A stretch of DNA of 64,000 nucleotides from Acinetobacter pittii. GTDB lineage: Bacteria; Pseudomonadota; Gammaproteobacteria; Pseudomonadales; Moraxellaceae. Shown piece by piece: positions 18,268 through 26,613 of the stretch. A program made the translations under genes and the position numbers. The notes below the pieces were generated by a model. That model searched no databases and was not told the DNA's origin. It saw nothing but the letters and a program-made list of their open reading frames with translations. The stretch covers positions 1,860,001 through 1,924,000 of the forward strand of contig NZ_CP139249.1 of assembly GCF_034064985.1 (NCBI RefSeq). Direction: 5' to 3'. Position 1 is the stretch's first letter. Each line of letters begins with the position of its first letter.

Positions 18268-19197
18268 TTAAAATTTGATTGCTGCACTTAGCCAGAAAGT
18301 TTGACCTTCAGCTTTATTTTCAGACTCCACATCTTTAATCCAGCTCGCACTAACTAATGGGCCTTTTCCATTCATAAATTGATATTGGATAGCGGGCCCA
18401 ATAGAAAATGATTTCGTTTTTGAATCTTTAATTTCTTGGCCATCTAATTCGTCATTTTCAAGTTGAGTGTAATAATATCCAGTCGCTCCGAAGCGCCATT
18501 TATTGCTGTGGTAAGCAAGTAAGTAATCAATGGTCATTTCATTACCCGTTTTGTAATTAGAATCTGAATTTTTCCAGTTGAAATTAACCATCGGACTTAT
18601 GGCTGCTTCAAGTCCATTTTCAAACTTGTATTTAAGAGCTACGCGTGGTGCGATTGAGAAATAGTGGCCTGCGACATTCACATCATGACTTTTACTATAA
18701 GTACCGATGGGTAAAACAAAACCTAAGCCAGCAACCATTTGCCATTGTTTCTGTTGTCCTTTATTCCATTGAAGAATTAATGGCTCAAATAAAACATCTG
18801 CAAGTCCATCATCGTTAAGTTTGACATTTCCATATGGTGTTTGAATTTTATTATTTAGATCTACATACGTTCCGATAATCTCAGATATCGTAATATCTGA
18901 TCCTAAAATCTTCTTATCCCAAGTAGTTGTAAGTCTTAAAGTTTGTGCAGCCACTTTAAGGTCTTGATCATATTTTTTATCACCATTCTGATCATTAAAT
19001 TGATCCGCCGTAGAATAACTAGAAATAATTTGAAGATAATTTCCAGTAATTGGAGGAAATTCAGCAATAAAAAATTGGGTGGTGCCGCCAGGCAGAGTAG
19101 GGTTACCATTTGGCGCTGCCAAAGTCTGTCCTGATGCTATAACTAATGAAAGGCTAGCTATCGCAATGAATGGAGGGTATTTAAAGTGAATATACAT
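18268..19197 (-). CDS. Outer-membrane channel, phenol meta-pathway (SphA-like) family
   Basis: 309 residues from the ATG at 19197, which has AAGGAA upstream and opens directly into a signal peptide (FIAIASLSLVIASG, cleavage after TLAA); a longer frame adds 18 residues without signal character. The mature protein has alternating amphipathic strands and a C-terminal aromatic residue (AAIKF), as expected for an outer-membrane beta-barrel. The family is seen in aromatic degradation loci and is thought to let hydrophobic substrates in. Operonic with the cyclase-family gene. Confidence 0.7.
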   Translation of the reverse strand: MYIHFKYPPFIAIASLSLVIASGQTLAAPNGNPTLPGGTTQFFIAEFPPITGNYLQIISSYSTADQFNDQNGDKKYDQDLKVAAQTLRLTTTWDKKILGSDITISEIIGTYVDLNNKIQTPYGNVKLNDDGLADVLFEPLILQWNKGQQKQWQMVAGLGFVLPIGTYSKSHDVNVAGHYFSIAPRVALKYKFENGLEAAISPMVNFNWKNSDSNYKTGNEMTIDYLLAYHSNKWRFGATGYYYTQLENDELDGQEIKDSKTKSFSIGPAIQYQFMNGKGPLVSASWIKDVESENKAEGQTFWLSAAIKF

Positions 19198-19403
19198 TGT
19201 TTGTTCCTTGTACAATCCAAACGGTCCGATGTTTGGAGATAATCCTGTCATCTAGCTTTTTTAGAGCAATAAAGGTCCTTATCCATCTTTTAGAAAGATG
19301 AAAATAAAAATTAATTAATTTAATAACTTAAATTTTATTTTTCTATGTATTTACCGATCATGAGCATCTCCTATGCGTTTAAATTTCATCCGATAGCTCA
19401 TTA

Positions 19404-19441
19404 AATACCCATATTGTTGATATGTCAACAATATGGGTATT
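19404..19441. promoter_or_regulatory. Palindromic operator for the channel-cyclase operon
   Basis: 17-bp perfect arms (starting AATACCCATATTGTTGA) flank TATG. The core TTGTTGACATATCAACAA (minus strand) closely matches the two half-sites of the 12019-12053 palindrome. A minus-strand TTGACA lies at 19423-19428 and a TTTAAT -10 lies 17 bp on, giving a promoter that would be blocked by a bound repressor. It is about 200 bp upstream of the channel start. Confidence 0.7.
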
Positions 19442-19464
19442 CTTTAGTTTAATAGCTCTTATAA

Positions 19465-19884
19465 AAACCCTTTGGTATTTTCGGTGCAATTATTGCCATT
19501 AGGTCGAGAGGTCTAATGAATGACGTGTTCTTCAAAATTGGACTCATTACGATTATTGGTCTATCCGCAAAGAACGCCATCTTGATTGTTGAGTTTGCAA
19601 AGATGCTCAAAGAGGAAGGAATGAGTTTGATTGAAGCCACAGTTGCAGTAGCCAAACTTCGTTTACGACCAATCTTGATGACTTCTCTTGCTTTTACATG
19701 CGGTGTAATTCCTCTTGTGATTGCAACAGGTGCAAGTTCTGAGACTCAACATGCCTTAGGTACTGGTGTATTTGGTGGCATGATCTCGGCAACGATTCTG
19801 GCTATTTTCTTTGTTCCTGTGTTCTTTATCTTCATTTTGGGCGCCGTGGAAAAGCTATCTTCTAAGAAAAAAATCTCATCTTAA
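19465..19884 (+). pseudogene. C-terminal fragment of an AdeJ-like RND pump
   Basis: The frame covers about 139 residues, opens after an in-frame TAA and has no proper start. It encodes the last transmembrane segments of an HAE1 RND permease ([17 protein letters not shown], then [13 protein letters not shown]) through to the natural C-terminus. From memory it is almost the same as the C-terminus of Acinetobacter AdeJ; this should be checked by alignment. The nine tenths of the gene that should precede it are missing, so it is a remnant of a duplication or recombination event. It is distinct from the complete RND gene at 45068. Confidence 0.8.
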
Positions 19885-19891
19885 GTTAAAT

Positions 19892-19924
19892 GCATCAGGG
19901 GAAATACACAATTTCCTCTGATGC
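19892..19924 (+). terminator. Hairpin after the RND remnant
   Basis: GCATCAGGGGAAAT / ATTTCCTCTGATGC, 14-bp stem with one wobble pair and a 5-nt loop, directly follows the remnant's stop codon. Confidence 0.6.
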
Positions 19925-20102
19925 TTGATTGAAATTTAAGATTGAAAGAAAAGGATGTCATGCTAGAGCTGTTTTTTAAATCAAGTATTTGAGTGAAAAG
20001 GAATAATTTAAAAATATGGTGTGATGAGTAGGCCATGAGCGCCGTGCGATAAATCAAAAAATAATCTTTTGACTTTGTAGGGATAATATTGTTATTTTTG
20101 TT

Positions 20103-20137
20103 TTACGTTATTCGTAAATTAATTATGAATAACGTAA
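20103..20137. promoter_or_regulatory. Inverted repeat 39 bp upstream of the aromatic-acid symporter
   Basis: TTACGTTATTC and GAATAACGTAA are perfect 11-bp arms with a 13-bp spacer. Position and symmetry suit an operator for a regulator other than the MarR protein, since the sequence is unrelated to the GTTGA sites. Confidence 0.5.
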
Positions 20138-20176
20138 TTAAAATGAGAATAATTTAAAGCGCAACATGGAGAAAGG

Positions 20177-21487
20177 ATGACCATGAAAGAAGTTGCATTA
20201 AGTGATCTGATCAATCAGCAGAAAGTTGGGCGATATCAGAAATTTATTTTGTTAACCTGTTTATTGCTGATGATTATGGATGGATATGACATTCAGTCCA
20301 TGGCTTACGCAGCCCCCATGATTATTGAAGAATGGGGCGTTCATAAAACTATGTTAGGCATTGTGTTTAGCGCCAGCTTATTTGGTTTGTTTGTCGGATC
20401 ATTTTTATTAAGTTCTCTTTCCGATCGTTTTGGCCGCCGTCCAATCCTACTGATCTCAACCTTTATGTTCTCCATATTGATGCTGGTAACACCACATGTC
20501 GGCAACATTGAACAATTGACTGCAATCCGCTTTGTTACAGGAATTTTTTTAGGAGGTATCATGCCAAATGTTATGGCTTATAGCTCCGAAATTGTTCCAT
20601 ATAAATCTCGTATTTTCACCATGATGGTCATTTCTTGTGGCTATACGGTCGGGGCAATGTTAGGAGGAGGCATATCCGCCTTATTGGTTCCTTGGGGAGG
20701 ATGGCAAGCGATTTTCTATTTTGGCGGTATTGTTCCTTTAATTATTTTCTTTATTACGTTCTTTAAGCTGCCAGAGTCTTTATATTTTTTAAGTGAAAAT
20801 AGTAAAAATACGCCCAAAATTTTGTTTTGGTTAAATAAATTTTATCCTGCATTAACATTCAATTCAGAGATGAAAATCATCAATACGACTGAAGTTCAGG
20901 TTAAGAAGTCACCGCTTGAGTTATTTAAAAATAAGCGTGCGTTTTTTACCTATTCTATTTGGATCATTAGTATTTTAAATATGATCAGCCTCTATTTTCT
21001 GGCGAACTGGCTACCGACTTTGTCTAAAGAGTCAGGACTCTCATTAAATCAGGCATTGATGATTGGCTCTACTCTACAATTAGGCGGTACGATTGGTAGT
21101 GTTGTGATGGGTCTTAAAATCGATAAAACTGGGTTTTATAAAGTATTAATTCCTGTTTTTTTGGTTGCAGTGATTAGTGTTGCTTTAATTGGCTATGCTG
21201 TTAGCCATATCGTTCTATTATTTGTCATCATTTTTATTGCTGGCTTTGCGATTGTTGGTGGGCAACCTGCCATTAATGCACTGTCTGCGAGTTATTACCC
21301 AGTTTCACTTCGTACCACTGGTGTGGGCTGGAGTATTGGCATTGCCCGTTTAGGTTCGGTCATTGGTCCGTTATTTGGTGGCTATCTTTCTCAATTTCTG
21401 GTCATTACCCATTTATTTGTAATTGCGGCTATACCTTCATTGTTCGTTATTGTTATGCTGATGATTCAGGCTAAGTACCGATCATAA
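20177..21487 (+). CDS. MFS aromatic acid:H+ symporter (AAHS / PcaK-like)
   Basis: 436 residues with 12 predicted membrane segments. The N-terminal DGYDIQSMAYAAP motif in TM1 and the SDRFGRRP loop between TM2 and TM3 are hallmarks of the aromatic acid:H+ symporter family, which imports 4-hydroxybenzoate, protocatechuate and similar acids. The loop 6-7 is short, as usual. Start: GGAG sits 5 bp before the ATG at 20177; a second ATG at 20183 is also possible. It lies at the edge of the catabolic island and may bring in its substrate. Confidence 0.85.
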   Translation: MTMKEVALSDLINQQKVGRYQKFILLTCLLLMIMDGYDIQSMAYAAPMIIEEWGVHKTMLGIVFSASLFGLFVGSFLLSSLSDRFGRRPILLISTFMFSILMLVTPHVGNIEQLTAIRFVTGIFLGGIMPNVMAYSSEIVPYKSRIFTMMVISCGYTVGAMLGGGISALLVPWGGWQAIFYFGGIVPLIIFFITFFKLPESLYFLSENSKNTPKILFWLNKFYPALTFNSEMKIINTTEVQVKKSPLELFKNKRAFFTYSIWIISILNMISLYFLANWLPTLSKESGLSLNQALMIGSTLQLGGTIGSVVMGLKIDKTGFYKVLIPVFLVAVISVALIGYAVSHIVLLFVIIFIAGFAIVGGQPAINALSASYYPVSLRTTGVGWSIGIARLGSVIGPLFGGYLSQFLVITHLFVIAAIPSLFVIVMLMIQAKYRS

Positions 21488-21611
21488 CGCTATTTACAAA
21501 TGAATGAACCGGAGAGGTTGCTTGAGTATTCCTTACAGCAATTGGTGGTGTGAGAGTCGAGAGGGCTTTCACATTTAAAATTTGATTGTGTCAAGCTAGC
21601 CAATTAAATTG

Positions 21612-23873
21612 TTACAGCTCTAGATATTTTTTCAAATATTGACCTGTTAAAGATTTTTCTGCAGAGAGTAGGGAGCCGACTGTTCCAGAGAACACCAATT
21701 CACCACCTTTGTCACCAGCTAATGGACCAATATCAATAATCCAATCTGCTTGACTAATGATGTCTAAATTATGTTCGATAACGATGATCGTATTACCTTT
21801 TTCAACTAAGCTATTTAATAAACTAATCAATTTTTCAGTATCAGAGGGGTGTAAGCCCGTACTCGGCTCATCTAATACAAAAATATTATCCGTTTCATTG
21901 AGCTCTTTTGAGAGTTTTAATCTTTGGCGCTCGCCACCTGAGAAGGTATTTAAGCGTTGGCCAATTGCAATATAGTCTAACCCTAAGCTTACCAATGAAT
22001 TAAATTGCTGCTGCAAATTACGATCTTCAAAAAAGTGACTAGCTTCTGTAACAGTCATTTTTAGAATTTCAGCAATATTTTTATCTTTATAATGATACTT
22101 CAACACTTCTGGGGCATATCCTGAGCCGTGACAAAGGTCACATGTCATTTCAACATCATCTAAAAATGCAAGTTCAATTTTCTCGATACCTGATCCTTTA
22201 CACTGAGGACAAGCACCTTCGCTGTTAAAACTAAAGAGCTTAGCACTCACTTTATTTGCTTTTGCAAATAGTTGGCGAATCGGATCAAGAAGATCTAGAT
22301 AGGTCAGTAAATTTGACCGAATGCTTGCAGTAATTGCAGATTGATCAATCACTTTTGTTTCAGGATATCGTTGTGGTAAGACTTTACTGATTAACGTACT
22401 TTTTCCAGAACCCGCAACACCTGTAATAACGCTTAGACAATTTTTGGGAATATCGACATCAATATTTTTTAGATTGAATAAATGAGCATTTTTAATCGAA
22501 ATCCATTCATTACTCATACGGGGTGTTTTCTTATAGGTATTTGGCCTTCTAAAAAACTCACCTGTTAAACCTGATGAGTTCTTTAATTCTTCGAAAGTTC
22601 CTTGGTAAATGATTTGACCACCATTGACACCAGAAAGAGGACCCATATCAATAACATGGTCAGCTGTTCTAATAAGATCAGGATCATGTTCAACCAGTAA
22701 AACACTATTTCCTTTATCTCTAATCTTTTGAATGATTTTAATAATATTATCTAAATCTTTTGGATGCAGCCCAATACTTGGCTCGTCAAAAATGTAGAGT
22801 AGATCAACTAGACTATTACCCAAATGTTTAACCATTTTGATTCGTTGTGATTCACCGCCCGATAATGTATTGCTCACACGATTAAGATTTAAATAACTGA
22901 GACCAACTAAGTTTAAGTTACTCAGCTTATTAATGAGTTCATGTAAAACGGTTTCAAATTTCTCACTTTTTATGGACTCTATAAACTCTAAAAGTGTTGA
23001 TACAGATAGAGCTGTACAATCAGCAATATTTTTACCGTTAATCTTACAAGATAACGATTTTTGATTAAGTCGTTGACCTTTACATAAAGAACATTCTTTG
23101 GGGGTAATAATATCCTCAAGTTTATTCCGATAACGATTTCTTTCTTGCGCTTCACCTTTTAAAAAGTTACGTTCAAATCTGGTCACTAGTCCTTCGTAAA
23201 GTGCAGTTTTTCTCCATTTACTTGTTGGATTTAAAGGCTTGTGCTGAGGGGCATATAACAATAATTCCCATTCTTTTTCACTATAATCTTTTAACTTTTT
23301 ATCTAAATCAAAGTAACCTGAATCTGCATATCGCGTCCAACGCCATGCTGTAGGTTGATAGGTAGGAAAATTGATAGCGCCTTCTTCATTTAAGGATTTA
23401 TCTAAATTTAATATTTTATAAATATCAATTGTTTGCTTTAAACCAATACCTTCGCATTGTGGACACATGCCATTTGGATGATTAAAAGAAAAAACATTCG
23501 AATATCCAATAAATGGTTCTCCCATGCGGGAAAATAACAAGCGAAGATTGGCATAAATATCTGTAATTGTTGCCACTGTTGAGCGAATGTTACCTGTTAA
23601 AGGCTTTTGATTAATAATGACAGGTACATTTAAATTCTCAATTTTATCAACGTCAGCCACCCCAAAATGTTGTAAACGATTGCGTACAAAACTATCTTGA
23701 GTTTCATTGATTTGTCTTTGAGCCTCTGCGCCAATAGTTTCGAAAACTAAAGAAGATTTACCTGAACCAGAGACTCCAGTAAAGACAACAATTTCATGTT
23801 TAGGGATTTTTAACGAAATATTTTTAAGGTTATTTTGTCTGGCTCTATAAATATTTATTGTTCTTTTAGTCAT
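21612..23873 (-). CDS. Short UvrA-like ABC ATPase (excinuclease A paralogue)
   Basis: 753 residues against about 940 for true UvrA. Both ABC cassettes are present: Walker A GVSGSGKSS and GVAGSGKST, signatures LSGGESQRIKM and FSGGERQRLKL, and Walker B ILLVEHD/FVLDEPS regions. Zn-binding CxxC pairs occur in both halves (CSLCKG; CPQCKGSG with CDLCHGSG). The UvrB-interaction region is reduced. This is the group annotated as UvrA2 or DrrC-like proteins, linked to drug tolerance or unexplained DNA-damage roles. It is a single gene with no partner nearby. Confidence 0.85.
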   Translation of the reverse strand: MTKRTINIYRARQNNLKNISLKIPKHEIVVFTGVSGSGKSSLVFETIGAEAQRQINETQDSFVRNRLQHFGVADVDKIENLNVPVIINQKPLTGNIRSTVATITDIYANLRLLFSRMGEPFIGYSNVFSFNHPNGMCPQCEGIGLKQTIDIYKILNLDKSLNEEGAINFPTYQPTAWRWTRYADSGYFDLDKKLKDYSEKEWELLLYAPQHKPLNPTSKWRKTALYEGLVTRFERNFLKGEAQERNRYRNKLEDIITPKECSLCKGQRLNQKSLSCKINGKNIADCTALSVSTLLEFIESIKSEKFETVLHELINKLSNLNLVGLSYLNLNRVSNTLSGGESQRIKMVKHLGNSLVDLLYIFDEPSIGLHPKDLDNIIKIIQKIRDKGNSVLLVEHDPDLIRTADHVIDMGPLSGVNGGQIIYQGTFEELKNSSGLTGEFFRRPNTYKKTPRMSNEWISIKNAHLFNLKNIDVDIPKNCLSVITGVAGSGKSTLISKVLPQRYPETKVIDQSAITASIRSNLLTYLDLLDPIRQLFAKANKVSAKLFSFNSEGACPQCKGSGIEKIELAFLDDVEMTCDLCHGSGYAPEVLKYHYKDKNIAEILKMTVTEASHFFEDRNLQQQFNSLVSLGLDYIAIGQRLNTFSGGERQRLKLSKELNETDNIFVLDEPSTGLHPSDTEKLISLLNSLVEKGNTIIVIEHNLDIISQADWIIDIGPLAGDKGGELVFSGTVGSLLSAEKSLTGQYLKKYLEL

Positions 23874-24016
23874 GTGTGATCACTTGAATTTAGGGATTTA
23901 TAGTAAAGGTAAAATAAAATTTATGTAAGGGATGTATATGTTTCTTAAGTAAATAGTTTAGATATTCAACTTATAGGGCTTAATTGTTAGGACGCTATCT
24001 AGAGAAGCATCTAGAA

Positions 24017-24038
24017 GAGTGGTGGTAGTCCACCACTC
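24017..24038 (-). terminator. Hairpin downstream of the VF530-type gene
   Basis: GAGTGGTGG / CCACCACTC, 9-bp perfect stem with a TAGT tetraloop, lies 31 bp past the stop of the small minus-strand gene. No U-tract follows, so it may act only as a 3' stabiliser. Confidence 0.5.
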
Positions 24039-24068
24039 ATTAAAATACTGAAGCTAGGATTTTGATAG

Positions 24069-24305
24069 CTACGATTTCTGTTTGTTTTTTTGGCGTAAGA
24101 CATACAAATATAAGTTTTCTACTTTTTCACGTGCCCATGGTGTGGTCCGTAAGAATTGTAATGAGGATTTAACACTTGGATCTATGCAAAAACATCTAAT
24201 TTCAATTTTGCGACTTAAGCCTTCGAATCCACCGTAGTAATCCAATAATTCATCCAAAATGTCAGCAAGTTTTTTGCCGTGTAAAGGGTCATTGGAGGCG
24301 TTCAT
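24069..24305 (-). CDS. VF530 family DNA-binding-like protein
   Basis: 78 residues matching the small conserved VF530 family: NDPLHGKKLADIL near the N-terminus, then EIRCFCIDPSVKSSLQFLR and TTPWAREKVENLY. Members are about 70-80 residues, form a helical fold and are reported as DNA-binding proteins of unclear role. It has its own promoter region and a hairpin downstream. Length and motifs agree with a complete gene. Confidence 0.85.
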   Translation of the reverse strand: MNASNDPLHGKKLADILDELLDYYGGFEGLSRKIEIRCFCIDPSVKSSLQFLRTTPWAREKVENLYLYVLRQKNKQKS

Positions 24306-24735
24306 AATAGATCAACAATATTTTGGGAGTCCATTATTATAACCTGAGCTAGTTAGAAAATGAGAGGGATTGCGGAAACACATTCCAAAGCGTATTAGGT
24401 TGTAATTGATTATCGAAACTGACTGATTTCAGTTTATAGGAAACTACCTAGAGAATTATTCTGACGAAGATTAGAAATAGGGTTAAGCCAGTTTAAGTAC
24501 GTAGTTAGGTTTGCCGCGACTTAGTAAGTTGCTTGAGCAACATGTGCAGTTGAATAAGCTTTTTATAATTCAGTGTAGTGAAGCATAAACAGCGTAGCAG
24601 CAACATAGAGTAGCCAGAGCCTTATATATGGTAGGTTTCCAAATATTATATTTAACATAATATACATTATACGAACAGTTAATAATTCAATAATCTAGTC
24701 TTTTCCTTGGCTTAGTTTCCCTTTAAGAATATCCT
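24306..24735. other. Intergenic stretch without recognised features
   Basis: About 430 bp of AT-rich sequence between the VF530-type gene and the octamer repeat. No credible ORF, hairpin or RNA gene is seen. It may hold a promoter for the VF530-type gene at its left end. Confidence 0.5.
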
Positions 24736-24848
24736 TAGCTCTGTAGCTCTGTAGCTCTGTAGCTCTGTAGCTCTGTAGCTCTGTAGCTCTGTAGCTCTGT
24801 AGCTCTGTAGCTCTGTAGCTCTGTAGCTCTGTAGCTCTGTAGCTCTGT
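24736..24848. repeat. 14-copy octamer tandem repeat (TAGCTCTG)n
   Basis: Fourteen exact copies of TAGCTCTG plus one base, with no interruptions. Because 8 is not a multiple of 3, a change by one unit would shift any frame crossing it. All plus-strand frames meet TAG. On the minus strand the repeat is open and reads (RATELQSY)n, within a 49-codon frame from an ATG at 24861 to TAA at 24712, but the upstream ribosome site is weak. The lack of decay shows that it is young or actively expanding. It lies about 80 bp upstream of a gene remnant. Confidence 0.9.
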
Positions 24849-24923
24849 TTCTGGAGATCATTTTTTCTTAAAGTAAAATTTCTTACACCAAATAGTAATT
24901 ATAAAAACTTAAATAAAAAATGA

Positions 24924-25220
24924 TTTCTCTCGGTTTTGAGTATTCTATTGCTGTTCTCCAGTGGATACCAAAGATTAGGTATTTATATTAATCAGAACAC
25001 TAAGCAAGTTGGTTTTATTATAAATGGTGTTGATCAAGGATATAAATCTACTTTGCCTGCGCCACTTGAGAATATACGCTTTTTTGTTTCAAGTGATATA
25101 TCAATAGATGCCGAACAATTATTTGGACAAGATTTGTCTAATGAACTCATTACTGACCGTAATGCGCTACAGTTTAACTATCCTCAGGGCACAACAGACA
25201 TGTGTGGTAATGCCATTTAA
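24924..25220 (+). pseudogene. C-terminal remnant of a secreted Acinetobacter protein (DUF4882-like?)
   Basis: The frame opens right after a TGA at 24921 and has no ATG; only a TTG at 24936 is available, without a ribosome site. It reads YQRLGIYINQNTKQVGFI, then NGVDQGYKSTLPAPLENI, and ends GTTDMCGNAI before a strong terminator. The strand-rich sequence and the terminal Cys resemble the end of a larger secreted lectin-like protein, possibly of the DUF4882 family found in Acinetobacter. Either the N-terminus was lost, perhaps with the change that left the octamer array, or the short frame is a relic. Assignment is tentative. Confidence 0.45.
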
Positions 25221-25240
25221 GATATAAAATTATAAGTGGT

Positions 25241-25269
25241 AAAAAAGGGCTGAATCACAGCCCTTTTTT
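25241..25269. terminator. Strong bidirectional terminator
   Basis: AAAAAAGGGCTG / CAGCCCTTTTTT, 12-bp perfect stem with an AATCA loop, separates the remnant gene from convergent frmA. Confidence 0.95.
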
Positions 25270-25276
25270 CTTTCAT

Positions 25277-26404
<1,128 letters not shown>

Positions 26405-26552
26405 TCATTCGGTATTTATAGTCGAGCAAAATAGATTATATATTGATAATACAAGAGCTTAATTTTGCTTAAATTAAATTGGCTTTCATGACAATCCATC
26501 ACAGCATAGCCAGTCAGATACATCTAAGCAAGCCTACATTTAAAAAAGAAGA

Positions 26553-26575
26553 AAACCTCTTACTTGAAGAGGTTT
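26553..26575 (-). terminator. Terminator of the 623-aa orphan gene
   Basis: AAACCTCTT / AAGAGGTTT with an ACTTG loop; on the minus strand it is followed by TTCTTCTTTTTT. Confidence 0.85.
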
Positions 26576-26613
26576 CTTATCAAATCATTAGCTTATAAGC
26601 GGCTTATTTTTAC

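Noticed and set aside
19465..19884. Functional RND component gene
   Set aside because: There is no start and nine tenths of the protein are missing; it is a fragment.
10753..21487. Identification of the island as the iac (indole-acetate) or iif (indole) pathway
   Set aside because: The Rieske oxygenase, acyl-CoA dehydrogenase and amidase genes of iac, and the styrene-monooxygenase-like genes of iif, are not present.
24736..24848. Possible CRISPR array
   Set aside because: The units are 8 bp and directly adjacent, with no spacers and no cas genes nearby; it is a simple tandem repeat.
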